NCBI RefSeq assembly: GCF_003477885.1
Contig: NZ_QUEE01000008.1
Span: 186,001-250,000, forward strand
Reading direction: 5' to 3'
Length of the DNA: 64,000 nt
Source: Lachnotalea sp. AF33-28
Lineage (GTDB): Bacteria; Bacillota; Clostridia; Lachnospirales; Lachnospiraceae
Every line of letters begins with the position of its first letter. The stretch's first letter is position 1. A model generated the notes under the pieces. That model saw only the letters and a program-made list of their open reading frames with translations, had not been told where the DNA came from and ran no database searches. Positions 41,858-51,321 of the stretch are shown one piece after another. The position numbers and the translations under genes are program-made.

Positions 41858-43337
41858 AATGTTTCACTCTGACAAAACGGATTTTCTCGGCGGAAGTGGA
41901 TTCCAGCGCGATGAGAAACGCAGCCGCGTTTCCCTCCTTGTCCATCTCAACTTCAGCTTCCAGCAGCTCGCCGGGCAGCACATGCTCCTCGGTCAGCAGG
42001 AAATGCTGTGCGCGCACATGGACGCCGTCCAGTGTCAGGGTCCCCATGCGGATGACGAGGCGGCCGTCACAGGCGGTGACCGTGATGCTGCCATACCCCA
42101 TATCCATGTATTCACCGGCTATTTCGTCCAGGGAAACAGGACAGGGATACTGTATAGATAGCTGGGGATCAGGCCGTTTTTGGCTGGCTGCCTGTTCTTT
42201 ACGCTTCTGTGAGAACTGATGAAACCTGCCGATCCAGTCCACCGGCTCCAGCTCCAGATACCGGTCCAGCAGCGTATAGCGCATGGCTCTCGCGCCGAAA
42301 GCATTTTCGGAATTGGTCAGCACGGTAAAAGCCAGGCCACGGGAGGGTACAAAGCATTGATCGGCGATAAAACCGTCAATATGTCCTCCGTGGTGCAGGA
42401 TGCGGACCCCGCGGTAGCATTCGGTAAACAGGCCCAGGCCATAGGACTGCATCTCCACGTATCCTTGCAGAGGCTCAATGACCGGATCGCTGATTAACAT
42501 TTGAGGAGAGCACATTTCCCTGCATATTTCTTCGGAGAGAATCTGTTTCCCCTCATAGGAGCCGTTGTGCAGGAACATCGCGTCCCATTGTGCCAGCTGA
42601 TGGCTTGTGAGGCTGATGGATCCTGCGGCCCTCATGGTGTTTAAAGTGGCGTATTCTACCTTTTCATTGTGGCCGCTCTTGTCGTTAAAGCGGTATCCGA
42701 CGGCCGGATCTTTTGCGGCCGCCAGGTCCGGGGCATCGAAGGCCACATAGCCCAAGCCCAGCGGGTCGGTAATGTTTTCCTTTAGGAAGTTCTCCCAAGA
42801 GGTGCCGGATACCCGTTCAATCACAAAGCCGGCCAGCGTAAACATCAGGTTCTGATACTGCATTTTGTACCGGAACGGCGCATTGGGCTTCAGATAGCGC
42901 AGGATGCGGATCATATCGGCTTCGGTATAGGTATCCAGCCGGGGATACCAGGAGACCTCATGGCGGGGCAGACCGCAGCGATGGCAGAGCATATCCCGTA
43001 CGGTCAGATGCGCTCCGGCATAGGGGTCGTACATTTCAAATTCCGGTATGTATTTGCGAACCGGATCCTCCAGATTTAAAAGCCCTCTGTCACACAGGAC
43101 GCCGATGGCGGCGGCGGTGAAGGACTTGGTGCAGGAGCCGATCGCATACATGGTATCCGGCCCTGCGCAAAGACTGTGTTCCAGATCCTTATACCCGGCA
43201 TTAAAATGCTGATAAGGGGAATCGCACGAAGCTGTGCGCTGCGGATCCCGGTACACGGTTACGCTTACGGAAGGTATCTGAAACGTCTCCAGAAATTCCT
43301 CCAGATGTTGATTCAGATGTTTTCCAGCATCACTCAT
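41856..43337 (-). CDS. Serine hydrolase of the class C beta-lactamase/D-peptidase family
   Basis: 493 residues. Catalytic S-x-x-K in AIGSCTKSFTAAAIG, Y-x-N in MQYQNLMFTLAGF and third motif HHGGHIDGF are all present. The C-terminal 110 residues form an extra beta-rich domain (PDPQLSIQYPCPVSLDEIAG). No signal peptide, so it acts in the cytoplasm; such enzymes cleave D-amino-acid peptides, amides or esters rather than antibiotics. ATG 43337 is preceded by GGAGG with 5-base spacing. Neighbourhood with the dipeptide importer suggests it hydrolyses imported peptides (inference). Confidence 0.87.
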   Translation of the reverse strand: MSDAGKHLNQHLEEFLETFQIPSVSVTVYRDPQRTASCDSPYQHFNAGYKDLEHSLCAGPDTMYAIGSCTKSFTAAAIGVLCDRGLLNLEDPVRKYIPEFEMYDPYAGAHLTVRDMLCHRCGLPRHEVSWYPRLDTYTEADMIRILRYLKPNAPFRYKMQYQNLMFTLAGFVIERVSGTSWENFLKENITDPLGLGYVAFDAPDLAAAKDPAVGYRFNDKSGHNEKVEYATLNTMRAAGSISLTSHQLAQWDAMFLHNGSYEGKQILSEEICREMCSPQMLISDPVIEPLQGYVEMQSYGLGLFTECYRGVRILHHGGHIDGFIADQCFVPSRGLAFTVLTNSENAFGARAMRYTLLDRYLELEPVDWIGRFHQFSQKRKEQAASQKRPDPQLSIQYPCPVSLDEIAGEYMDMGYGSITVTACDGRLVIRMGTLTLDGVHVRAQHFLLTEEHVLPGELLEAEVEMDKEGNAAAFLIALESTSAEKIRFVRVKH

Positions 43338-43379
43338 ATTAACCTCCAATTCCGCGCATCTACAATGCGCAATGCCGAT

Positions 43380-43413
43380 AAAGTCCCCCCGTTTTCTATT
43401 CCGGAGGGACTTT
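43380..43413 (-). terminator. Terminator behind the peptide-binding protein gene
   Basis: AAAGTCCC ... GGGACTTT stem with a CCCCG / CCGGA interior between the binding-protein and hydrolase genes; read-through would still reach the hydrolase. Confidence 0.7.
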
Positions 43414-43418
43414 AGTGA

Positions 43419-44981
43419 TTACTTCCAGCTCACATCCTTGAACAGGGTGCGAACGAAGGAAGGCTCAAAGTTTAAATCCTTATTCCATGCCGCTGTGGAT
43501 TTCTTGTTGAACAGCGGGATATAAGCGCATTCATCCTGAATGATTTCCTCAGCTTGTTTGTAGATGTCAAGACGCGTGTCCTTATCGACCGTTTCTGCGC
43601 CCTGGGCAAACAGAGTATCCAGATCCGCATTGGACAGTCTGGCCATGTTCAGTCCGTTGATATAATCGGTACCGACAAAGGTTTTAATGAAATCGTAGTC
43701 GCGGTTTAAGCTCTGCCCCATATCCGTAAATGTGAAGTTGCCGGTTACACAGTCGTTCACTAAAGCATTGCCCTCCATGCCCTCTACGGTACCGGTGATA
43801 CCGATAGCAGCCAGCTGGGACTGTACTACCTGCATGACCTTTTCAAAGTAGGTGCCGCTTACGGTTTTCATGCTGCCGATATCCAGCCCGTCGGGATAGC
43901 CGGCTTCAGCCAGCAGCTGTTTAGCCTTTTCCACATCATAGTCAAATGCGGTGTGGCTTTCATCAAAGCCGAATACTCTGGGGGTCGCCAGGGAGGTAGC
44001 CGGATCTGCCAGCCCGTCCGCAGCCATGTCGATGATATCCTGACGGTTGATCGCATAAGCGATCGCCTGACGGAGCTTCTTGTTGTTAAACGGTTCCACC
44101 TCAGTGTTGAAAATCAGGTATGTAACATGATTGGAGGTATAGGAAGCGCTGCCGTAGTTCGGGTTGCCGGTAACGGATTCCCATTCCGATGTGGGAACGG
44201 AGCAGATGTCCAGTTCTCCCGCCTCAAATGCCGTAAAGGCGGTGGTGGGATCCACGATCAGTTCAAAGTTTATGGTTTTGATCGGGGGTTCACCGTCCCA
44301 GTAGCCTGCATATGCTTCCATCGTAACCTTTACATCGGTTATGGCTTCCGTCAGCTGATATGCGCCGGTGCCGCAGGTATTAAAACCCATCTGTCCCTGC
44401 TCATCCTTGTTATCCTCAGCAAATTTTTCATTGATGATACCGATGGCCGAGATATTCTCGAGCAGAGGTGCAAAGGGATATTTCAGTGTGAATACAACCG
44501 TGGAATCGTCCGTCGCGGCAACGGACTCGATCGGCTCCACATAGCTCTGCATATAAGCGCTTTCCAGACAGCGGTTGAAGGAGTATACAACATCACTGGC
44601 TTTGAGTGTCTCGCCGTTGTGGAAGGTTACGCCCTCCCTGATTTTAAAGGTCCAGTTCAGGTTGTCCTCGCTTACGGTGTATTCGGTTGCGAGCACAGGG
44701 ATTTCTTTGTTGTCTTTATCGATCCAGTAAAGCGGTTCGTAGATCTGGCGGCTCATCAGCATGTCGTTTTCCAGCGCCAGATTGTGGGGATCCAGTGTGT
44801 TGAACGCATCGGGAATGCGGTAATTCAGGTCGGTGCGTCCGGCGGATGAGGAATTGTTTCCGCTGTTGCCTGTCGCGGTGGTATCGCCTTCATTGTTGGA
44901 ATTATTGCTGCAGGCAGCCAGCCCCAGCACCAGGATCAGAGCGCAGAATGCTGCTAAGGCTCTTTTTACTGCTTTTTTCAT
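43419..44981 (-). CDS. Peptide ABC transporter substrate-binding lipoprotein (family 5)
   Basis: 520 residues. Signal peptide and lipobox GLAAC (ATG 44981, GGAGGAAACTATT upstream), Asn/Ser-rich linker, then the family 5 binding domain: YRIPDAFNTLDPHNLALEND, EGVTFHNGETLKASDVVYSF, NVTYLIF-type strand HVTYLIFNTEVEPFNNKKLR, QAIAYAINRQDI and LLAEAGYPDGLDIG. It delivers di- or oligopeptides, or occasionally nickel or sugars, to the permeases encoded divergently. A TATAAT box lies on the minus strand at 45017-45012. Confidence 0.92.
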   Translation of the reverse strand: MKKAVKRALAAFCALILVLGLAACSNNSNNEGDTTATGNSGNNSSSAGRTDLNYRIPDAFNTLDPHNLALENDMLMSRQIYEPLYWIDKDNKEIPVLATEYTVSEDNLNWTFKIREGVTFHNGETLKASDVVYSFNRCLESAYMQSYVEPIESVAATDDSTVVFTLKYPFAPLLENISAIGIINEKFAEDNKDEQGQMGFNTCGTGAYQLTEAITDVKVTMEAYAGYWDGEPPIKTINFELIVDPTTAFTAFEAGELDICSVPTSEWESVTGNPNYGSASYTSNHVTYLIFNTEVEPFNNKKLRQAIAYAINRQDIIDMAADGLADPATSLATPRVFGFDESHTAFDYDVEKAKQLLAEAGYPDGLDIGSMKTVSGTYFEKVMQVVQSQLAAIGITGTVEGMEGNALVNDCVTGNFTFTDMGQSLNRDYDFIKTFVGTDYINGLNMARLSNADLDTLFAQGAETVDKDTRLDIYKQAEEIIQDECAYIPLFNKKSTAAWNKDLNFEPSFVRTLFKDVSWK

Positions 44982-45097
44982 AATAGTTTCCTCCTTATTA
45001 AAGTATTTAATATTATACACTAAATTCAGACAGATGTATTTGCAAAAATATCACACTCCATATGAATAAAAGTTATACCTTATACACCGGCATCCGG

Positions 45098-45126
45098 TTG
45101 ACAGAACCCCAAACATGCAATAATAT
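45098..45126 (+). promoter_or_regulatory. Promoter of the dipeptide transport operon
   Basis: TTGACA, 17-bp spacer, TAATAT, about 105 bp before the first permease gene. The leader contains AACTGTAC and, about 70 bp later, GTACAGTT, an inverted pair that could be bound by the operon's LysR protein or form a long-range stem. Confidence 0.7.
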
Positions 45127-45229
45127 AAGACTATGTGCAACTGTACTGCAATAAAGTAATGAAGTAATTGGAAAAATATCCATGAAAATTATGCATGTTG
45201 TACAGTTAAATTGAAAGGAAGGCTTATTT

Positions 45230-46159
45230 ATGCTGAAATACACGATCAAGCGTCTGCTTCTCATCATTCCGACCCTGTTGGGCGTATTATTTATCGTTTT
45301 TGCGATCATGAATTTTACGCCGGGTAATCCCGGCAGGCAGATCCTCGGTATATCCGCCAAGCAGGAGCAGGTGGATCAGCTGAACCATGAACTGGGATTT
45401 GACCGTCCGTTCTTTTCGCGCTTTTTTTCCTATATCGGAGATCTGGCGCAGGGAGATCTGGGCATATCCTATCGGACCAGGCAGCCCTTCGCCGATGAAT
45501 TCTTCGGGAAGCTGCCGATCACTTTAAAGCTGGGCACCTGGGGGTTTGTTTTTTCATCCATTATCGGCGTGTCGCTGGGAATCCTGTCGGCGGTGAAACA
45601 GTATTCCTGGACGGATACCTTCAGCACCCTGGCGGCGATTCTGTTTGCCTCGATTCCCGCGTTCTTTTTGGGGATGGTGCTGATCTACCTGTTCGGCCTG
45701 CAGCTGGGGCTTCTGCCCACCCACGGCATCGACGGCTGGAAGAGCTATGTGCTTCCGGTGGCAACGCTGACTGCAGGAGGCAGCGCGGCCATCATGCGGC
45801 TGACCAGGACGACGATGTTAGAGGCCATCCGCCAGGATTACATAAGGACCGCTAAGGCCAAGGGCTGCAGCAATGCGCGCATGATCTGGAAACATGCGCT
45901 GAAAAACGCGGTGCTGCCGGTTCTGACTGTGATGGGCACCAGCTTCGGCTCCATCTTAGGCGGCGCCGTGATCTGTGAAACCGTATTTTCGATACCGGGC
46001 CTGGGCACCTATGTGCTGACGGCCATCCGGAGCAAGGATGTTCCGGTGGTGATGTCGTCCACCGTTTTTCTTGCCGCGTTCTTCTGTCTGGTTATGGTGG
46101 TCGTGGATCTGCTCTATGCGGTGATCGACCCGCGGATCCGCGAACGTGTGAGCAGGTAG
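45230..46159 (+). CDS. Peptide ABC transporter permease (DppB/OppB-like)
   Basis: 309 residues, six helices; MLKYTIKRLLLIIPTLLGVL start, FTPGNPGRQILGI, docking loop QDYIRTAKAKGCSNARMIWK and FSIPGLGTYVLTAIRSKDVP are typical. First gene of a six-gene + strand operon; the binding protein is encoded divergently 250 bp away. Imports di- or oligopeptides. Confidence 0.94.
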   Translation: MLKYTIKRLLLIIPTLLGVLFIVFAIMNFTPGNPGRQILGISAKQEQVDQLNHELGFDRPFFSRFFSYIGDLAQGDLGISYRTRQPFADEFFGKLPITLKLGTWGFVFSSIIGVSLGILSAVKQYSWTDTFSTLAAILFASIPAFFLGMVLIYLFGLQLGLLPTHGIDGWKSYVLPVATLTAGGSAAIMRLTRTTMLEAIRQDYIRTAKAKGCSNARMIWKHALKNAVLPVLTVMGTSFGSILGGAVICETVFSIPGLGTYVLTAIRSKDVPVVMSSTVFLAAFFCLVMVVVDLLYAVIDPRIRERVSR

Positions 46160-46198
46160 TGCTCTGGGGCGCTGTGCTTTGATAATTAAGAGATTAGA

Positions 46199-47086
46199 AT
46201 GGAGAAAGCAATGAAGAGTACATTCACGAAAAAGAAGAGGAGAGGCGAAAGGGCGGGGGAGACCTGGAAGCTCTTTAAGAAGAATAAAGCGGCTATGGTA
46301 GGGCTCTGCGTGCTGTTTATCTTTGTGTTTTTTGCAGTTTTTGCAGACGTGATCATTCCTTATTCCAAGGCCATTACGCAAAATTCCGCGGATAGGCTGA
46401 TGGCACCCTGCGCCTCACACTGGTTCGGCACGGATGAGTTCGGCCGGGACATGTTTGCCAGGGTGGTGCATGGCAGCCGCAGGTCGTTGTCTCTGGGCGT
46501 GGGCACCACGTTGATCTCGCTGCTGATCGGCGGTTTTATCGGCGCCTGCTGCGGGCTGTACGGCTCGAAATTTGACAGTGTGGTGATGAGGCTCTGCGAT
46601 GTGCTAAACTGTGTGCCGGGGCTTTTGTTCGCGCTGGCGGTGGTCGCCGCCCTGGGAAGCAGCATGCAGAACCTGCTGATCGCTGTGACGGTCATCAGTA
46701 TTCCGGGTTTTATCCGTATTGTGCGTTCGGTCATCCTGTCCATCGTGGAACAGGAATATATCTATGCGGCCAGGGCCTGCGACAGCAGCAACTGGGTGAT
46801 CATCACCCGCCATATCCTTCCCAACGCCATGGGTCCCATCATCGTGCAGGCCAGCATGTCCGTGGCCTCCATGATGCTGACTGCCGCCGGGCTGTCCTTT
46901 ATCGGCATGGGTGTACAGCCTCCGACGCCGGAATGGGGCGTAATGCTTAGCACGGCGAGAGAGTACATGTCCAAAGCGCCGTATCTCCTGGCATTTCCGG
47001 GAATCGCAATCGCGCTTAGCGCTCTGTCGTTAAACCTGGTGGGCGACGGCCTTAGGGATGCGCTGGATCCGAAGCTGAAGGCATAA
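46199..47086 (+). CDS. Peptide ABC transporter permease (DppC/OppC-like)
   Basis: 295 residues. Basic N-terminus (KSTFTKKKRRGERAG), first helix MVGLCVLFIFVFFAVFADVI, periplasm-side HWFGTDEFGRDMFARVVHGS (DppC hallmark), docking loop QEYIYAARACDSSNWVIITR and a WGVMLSTAREYM end. Partner of the preceding permease. Confidence 0.94.
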   Translation: MEKAMKSTFTKKKRRGERAGETWKLFKKNKAAMVGLCVLFIFVFFAVFADVIIPYSKAITQNSADRLMAPCASHWFGTDEFGRDMFARVVHGSRRSLSLGVGTTLISLLIGGFIGACCGLYGSKFDSVVMRLCDVLNCVPGLLFALAVVAALGSSMQNLLIAVTVISIPGFIRIVRSVILSIVEQEYIYAARACDSSNWVIITRHILPNAMGPIIVQASMSVASMMLTAAGLSFIGMGVQPPTPEWGVMLSTAREYMSKAPYLLAFPGIAIALSALSLNLVGDGLRDALDPKLKA

Positions 47087-47101
47087 GGGGGAGAACGATC
47101 G

Positions 47102-48094
47102 ATGAACGAACAGGAAACACTGTTATCCATAAAAAATCTGAAAACATATTTTGTCAATGAGGACCAGGTATTAAAGGCCGTGGACGATGTGAGCTTTGAC
47201 GTGAAACGGGGGGAGACCCTCGGCATTGTCGGCGAGAGCGGATGCGGAAAAAGCATCAGCTGCATGTCCATACTGAAACTGGTGCAGAGCCCCAATGTGC
47301 GGTATGAGGGCGGAGAAATTCTGTTTGAAGGCAAAAATACGCTGAAGATGACGGAAAAGGAGCTTAGAAAGCTTCGCGGAAAAGAAATTTCCGTCATATT
47401 CCAGGAGCCGATGACGGCGTTAAACCCGCTGTATACGGTGGGTGACCAGATGATGGAGGCTCTTAAGATACATAAGAAGCTAAGCACGAAAAATGCCAGG
47501 GAAAAATGTGTGGAATACCTGGAAAAGGTGAAGATACCGATGCCTAAGGAGATGCTGAACCGCTATCCGTTCAGCCTGTCCGGCGGCATGAGACAGAGGG
47601 TTATGATCGCGATGGCCCTGATTACCAATCCCAAGCTGATCATCGCGGATGAGCCGACCACTGCGCTGGACGTTACGATTCAGGCACAGATACTGGATCT
47701 GATGAACGCGTTGAAGGATGTGACCGGCAGCTCCTGCATCTTTATTACCCATGATCTGGGCGTGATCAGTGAGATGGCGGACCGTGTGGTGGTGATGTAC
47801 GGCGGAAAAGTATGTGAAGTGGCTGATACGGATGTGCTGTTTGAACATGCAATGCATCCCTATACCCAGGGCCTGATTCACTCCAGGCCCACATCGGATT
47901 ATGACGGAGACCGTCTGCAGGTGATACCGGGAAACGTGCCATCCTTAAACGATAAGCCTGCGGGCTGTCCGTTCCATCCCCGCTGCCCGTATGCCAGCAA
48001 GCAGTGCGGGGAAGCGTTTCCGCCGGAGAGAGTATATCCTGACGGGCACAGGGTTTCCTGCTGGAAATACTGCAATGCTTCGGAGGTGCAATGA
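47102..48094 (+). CDS. Peptide ABC transporter ATPase (DppD/OppD-like)
   Basis: 330 residues: Walker A GESGCGKSISCMSILKL, signature LSGGMRQRVMIAMAL, Walker B LIIADEPTTALDVTIQAQIL, and a C-terminal oligopeptide-ATPase region with four cysteines (GCPFHPRCPYASKQCGEAFP) that binds an Fe-S cluster in characterised relatives. Ends with a 4-bp overlap onto the next gene. Confidence 0.94.
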   Translation: MNEQETLLSIKNLKTYFVNEDQVLKAVDDVSFDVKRGETLGIVGESGCGKSISCMSILKLVQSPNVRYEGGEILFEGKNTLKMTEKELRKLRGKEISVIFQEPMTALNPLYTVGDQMMEALKIHKKLSTKNAREKCVEYLEKVKIPMPKEMLNRYPFSLSGGMRQRVMIAMALITNPKLIIADEPTTALDVTIQAQILDLMNALKDVTGSSCIFITHDLGVISEMADRVVVMYGGKVCEVADTDVLFEHAMHPYTQGLIHSRPTSDYDGDRLQVIPGNVPSLNDKPAGCPFHPRCPYASKQCGEAFPPERVYPDGHRVSCWKYCNASEVQ

Positions 48095-49095
48095 TGGAAA
48101 ACATAATGGAAGTACAGCACTTGAAAAAATATTTTCCGGTGAAGGGCGGATTCGTCAGCCATACGCTCGGTTATGTGCAGGCTGTGGATGATATAAGCTT
48201 TACCATTAAGAAAGGCCGGGTGCTGGGTCTGGTGGGAGAGAGCGGCTGCGGCAAGTCCACAGTTGGCAGAACCATACTGGGACTGACGCCGGCTACGGAA
48301 GGAAAGATACTGTTTGAAGGTGAGGATATCGCCGGCGCCAAAGGTGAGAAGCAGCATGAGATCCGCCGGAAGATGCAGATCGTATTTCAGGACCCGTATT
48401 CTTCGCTGGATCCGCGGATGACGGTATACGATCTGATCAGCGAAGGCATGGTCGCGCAGAAGATGGTCGATGGAAGGGCGGATCTGGAAGAAAAGGTGAA
48501 CGAGCTGATGCTGAAATGCGGACTCTTTCCGGAACAGGCCAACCGCTACCCGCATCAGTTCTCCGGAGGGCAGAGGCAGAGAATCAGCATTGCCAGAGCC
48601 CTGGCAACCCGGCCGGAGTTCGTTGTCTGCGATGAGGCGGTATCGGCGCTGGACGTATCCATACAGGCCCAGATCATAAACCTGTTAAAGGACATGCAGG
48701 AAGAGATGGGGCTCACCTATCTGTTCATTTCCCATGATTTGAGCATCGTGCGTTTTATCAGCGACGATGTGGCGGTCATGTATCTGGGACAGATTGTGGA
48801 GATGGGAACCAAGGCGCAGATCTTTGACCATCCGGCGCATCCCTATACACAGGCCCTGCTGTCGGCCGCGCCCGCATTTACCAAAAAGGAAAAGCGGGAG
48901 AAAAAGAGGATACTGCTGGAGGGAGACCTGCCCACTCCCTATAATCCGCCGAAGGGCTGCCGCTTTGCCGGGCGCTGCCCATATGCGAAGCCGGAGTGCC
49001 AAGAAGTACAGGAACTGACAGAACTGGAAGACGGTCATATGGTGATGTGCCGCCGCGCGCAGGAGGAAGCACGCAGAAAAGGAGAACGGATATGA
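48091..49095 (+). CDS. Peptide ABC transporter ATPase (DppF/OppF-like)
   Basis: 334 residues: HLKKYFPVKGGFVSHTLGYV start, Walker A GESGCGKSTVGRTILGL, VFQDPYSSLDPRMTV Q-loop, signature FSGGQRQRISIARAL, Walker B FVVCDEAVSALDVSIQAQII and C-terminal GCRFAGRCPYAKPECQEVQE. Second ATPase of the importer; the stop overlaps the amidohydrolase start (ATGA), so transport and hydrolysis are translationally linked. Confidence 0.94.
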   Translation: MMENIMEVQHLKKYFPVKGGFVSHTLGYVQAVDDISFTIKKGRVLGLVGESGCGKSTVGRTILGLTPATEGKILFEGEDIAGAKGEKQHEIRRKMQIVFQDPYSSLDPRMTVYDLISEGMVAQKMVDGRADLEEKVNELMLKCGLFPEQANRYPHQFSGGQRQRISIARALATRPEFVVCDEAVSALDVSIQAQIINLLKDMQEEMGLTYLFISHDLSIVRFISDDVAVMYLGQIVEMGTKAQIFDHPAHPYTQALLSAAPAFTKKEKREKKRILLEGDLPTPYNPPKGCRFAGRCPYAKPECQEVQELTELEDGHMVMCRRAQEEARRKGERI

Positions 49096-50285
49096 TAGTA
49101 ACTGCAGACAGAGTGATCACAGGGGACGGTGTAACGGTGATTGAAAACGGCAGTGTGGTTTTAGAAGGACAGAAGATCCTGGCCGTGGGACCCACCGCGC
49201 AGTTGAAGGAACGATATCCAGGTGAAGAGGAGACAGTCTATGAGGGCTGCACCCTGATGCCGGGTATGATTGATCTGCATACCCATATCGGATATTATTA
49301 CGGAAGGCCCCAGGAGAGAGAATTTGAAGAGAACCCGATGCTTCACGCCTATTTCGTGCAGAAACGCATGGAAGAGACGCTTAAGGCCGGCGTGACCACG
49401 ATCCGCGATGTATCCAGCGCAAACGGGATCGGCGTAACACTGAAGAAAGCCGCGTCATACGGTTATATCAAGGCTCCGAGGATTCTGACCAGCCTTCAGG
49501 GAATCTGCATGACCGGCGGACACGGTTACAATATGAAAGGCGCCGTCATAGAGGCTGACGGGGTGGAAGAGGTGAGAAAGGCGGTCCGCAGAGATATACG
49601 CGACGGTGCCGACTGCATTAAAATACTCACCAGTGAGGCATACCGCGGGGAAGAGTTCTCAAAGGAAGAGATCCAGGCTGCCGTAAAGGAAGCCCATCGG
49701 TTCGGGAAACGGATCGCGGCCCATGCAGGCTACGGCACGTCCATCGGTGACTGCATCGATGCCGGGTGCGATACCATCGAACACGGTACGCATCTGACCG
49801 TCATGCAGGCGGAACAGATGAAGGCGGCGGATCAGACCTGGGTGCCCACCATCTATGTGTTTAACGCCGCATACAATGCCGTGTGCCAGGTTGGCTGTGA
49901 GGATGAACTGCTCAATGATAACAGGGCTTACCTTAAAGATACGGTGGATACATACCGGGAGAATTTTGAGACACTTTACCGCACCGGCGTGCGTGTCGCA
50001 ACGGGTACGGATACGGACTGCCTCAATGTAGATGAGGCATCCCCTGTGGCAGGCGAATGTGCGTTCTTTGTGGAATACGGCATGCCGCCGGTTCGGGCGA
50101 TTGAATGCGCTACGGCAAACGGGGCATATGCTCTGGGGCTGGGGGACACCCTTGGCCAGCTGAAAGAAAACTATACGGCGGATATGATCGCAGTGAAAGG
50201 CAATCCGGCCGAGGACATCACGGCGCTTTGCCATGTGGAAGCCGTATATCAGGCAGGGCGGCAGACTGGCTTTCGGCAGCCATGA
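49092..50285 (+). CDS. Metal-dependent amidohydrolase, probable Xaa-Pro/Xaa-Arg-type dipeptidase
   Basis: 397 residues. Superfamily ligands: DLHTHIGYY (HxH) near residue 58, CIKILTSEAYRGEEFS (carboxylated Lys), RIAAHAGYGTS, CDTIEHGTHLTV and VATGTDTDCLN (Asp). The order and spacing match the imidazolonepropionase-related dipeptidases that cut L-Xaa-Pro or L-Xaa-Arg. It is the fifth gene of the dipeptide operon, coupled to the ATPase by a 4-bp overlap, so it most likely splits the imported dipeptide in the cytoplasm. True substrate not resolvable. Confidence 0.85.
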   Translation: MIVTADRVITGDGVTVIENGSVVLEGQKILAVGPTAQLKERYPGEEETVYEGCTLMPGMIDLHTHIGYYYGRPQEREFEENPMLHAYFVQKRMEETLKAGVTTIRDVSSANGIGVTLKKAASYGYIKAPRILTSLQGICMTGGHGYNMKGAVIEADGVEEVRKAVRRDIRDGADCIKILTSEAYRGEEFSKEEIQAAVKEAHRFGKRIAAHAGYGTSIGDCIDAGCDTIEHGTHLTVMQAEQMKAADQTWVPTIYVFNAAYNAVCQVGCEDELLNDNRAYLKDTVDTYRENFETLYRTGVRVATGTDTDCLNVDEASPVAGECAFFVEYGMPPVRAIECATANGAYALGLGDTLGQLKENYTADMIAVKGNPAEDITALCHVEAVYQAGRQTGFRQP

Positions 50286-51211
50286 ATCTGAACCAGCTGG
50301 TCTATGCCAGCGAGATCAACCGGCTGGGATCCTTCAGCAGGGCGGCTCAGACTCTCTTTATCTCGCAGTCCGCGCTAAGCAAGTCCATTCATGCCTTGGA
50401 GATGGAGCTTGGGCAGGAAATCTTTATCCGCACAACAGACGGCGTTACAATCACCGATTTTGGGAAAATGTTTCTGGCAGAAGCGGAAAAAGCGCTGCAG
50501 CATATAACAAAGATTAAAAACATGGCCATGCTGTCCCAGAATGAGTCCGGGGCCGGTCCGTTAAAATTCAGCGCTTCCTGCGGTCAGATGCTGTTTGCCG
50601 GCGAGATTTTTGCCGGGCTTCTGTACCGTTTCCTCGATGTGGATACGGATTTCCGTTTTCGCCAGAGGAGTTACTCTGAAGTATATACGGATGTGAAGGA
50701 CGGCGTGAGCGACGTGGGCGTATTGATGACCCTCAATACCTATACGGAGGATGCCTGCCAGATGTTTGAACGAAACGGGCTGGAATACCATACGCTGGGA
50801 CGCTTGAATGTGGGCGTGGCGCTTCATAAGAACAATCCGGTGGCCAAGTCCGGCATCACGCGGCTGAAAAAGGGAATGCTGTCGGATCAGATGCTGATCA
50901 TGATTGAAGAGACGCTGGATCCTTTCTCCAGAGAGCGGAAGGAGATTGAAGCTGCATTTGGCAGTCCGCGCACAGTATATGTGGCGGACAATGACACGGC
51001 TCTCAATTTAAGCGGCCAGGTTCCTGCTTTTTTCTGCGTTGCGCAGAGCAATAAAATCTACAGCAAGCTGAATATGTCCCTGACCATGCAGATATATCCT
51101 TATCAGAATGTGAATCTGAAGTATGAGTTTGGGTGGATTAAGCTTAAGAAAACGGAGCTCACAACGGTGGAGAAACTGTTTGTGGGCGAGATCACCAGAC
51201 TGTTTCGTTAA
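50282..51211 (+). CDS. LysR-family transcriptional regulator
   Basis: 309 residues: N-terminal helix-turn-helix MNLNQLVYASEINRLGSFSR AAQTLFISQSALSKSIHALE in the usual LysR position, then a periplasmic-binding-like effector domain. ATG 50282 overlaps the amidohydrolase stop. As the final gene of the operon it probably adjusts importer expression according to the imported compound, perhaps through the inverted pair in the operon leader. Confidence 0.9.
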   Translation: MNLNQLVYASEINRLGSFSRAAQTLFISQSALSKSIHALEMELGQEIFIRTTDGVTITDFGKMFLAEAEKALQHITKIKNMAMLSQNESGAGPLKFSASCGQMLFAGEIFAGLLYRFLDVDTDFRFRQRSYSEVYTDVKDGVSDVGVLMTLNTYTEDACQMFERNGLEYHTLGRLNVGVALHKNNPVAKSGITRLKKGMLSDQMLIMIEETLDPFSRERKEIEAAFGSPRTVYVADNDTALNLSGQVPAFFCVAQSNKIYSKLNMSLTMQIYPYQNVNLKYEFGWIKLKKTELTTVEKLFVGEITRLFR

Positions 51212-51247
51212 ACTATAACAAGCGGCTGAAAAGGCCGCCGACCATGA

Positions 51248-51282
51248 AAAGGCCATCGCAGGGCTGTTAAGCGATGGCCTTT
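51248..51282 (+). terminator. Terminator behind the LysR gene
   Basis: AAAGGCCATCGC / GCGATGGCCTTT perfect 12-bp arms, 36 bp after the LysR stop. Confidence 0.85.
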
Positions 51283-51294
51283 GTCTGTGTACGG

Positions 51295-51321
51295 AGAATC
51301 CCGCGAGCGGGATTCTTTTTT
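51295..51321 (+). terminator. Second terminator between LysR and epimerase genes
   Basis: AGAATCCCGC-GA-GCGGGATTCT followed by TTTTT, directly next to the epimerase stop codon; forms a tandem pair with the preceding stem. Confidence 0.8.
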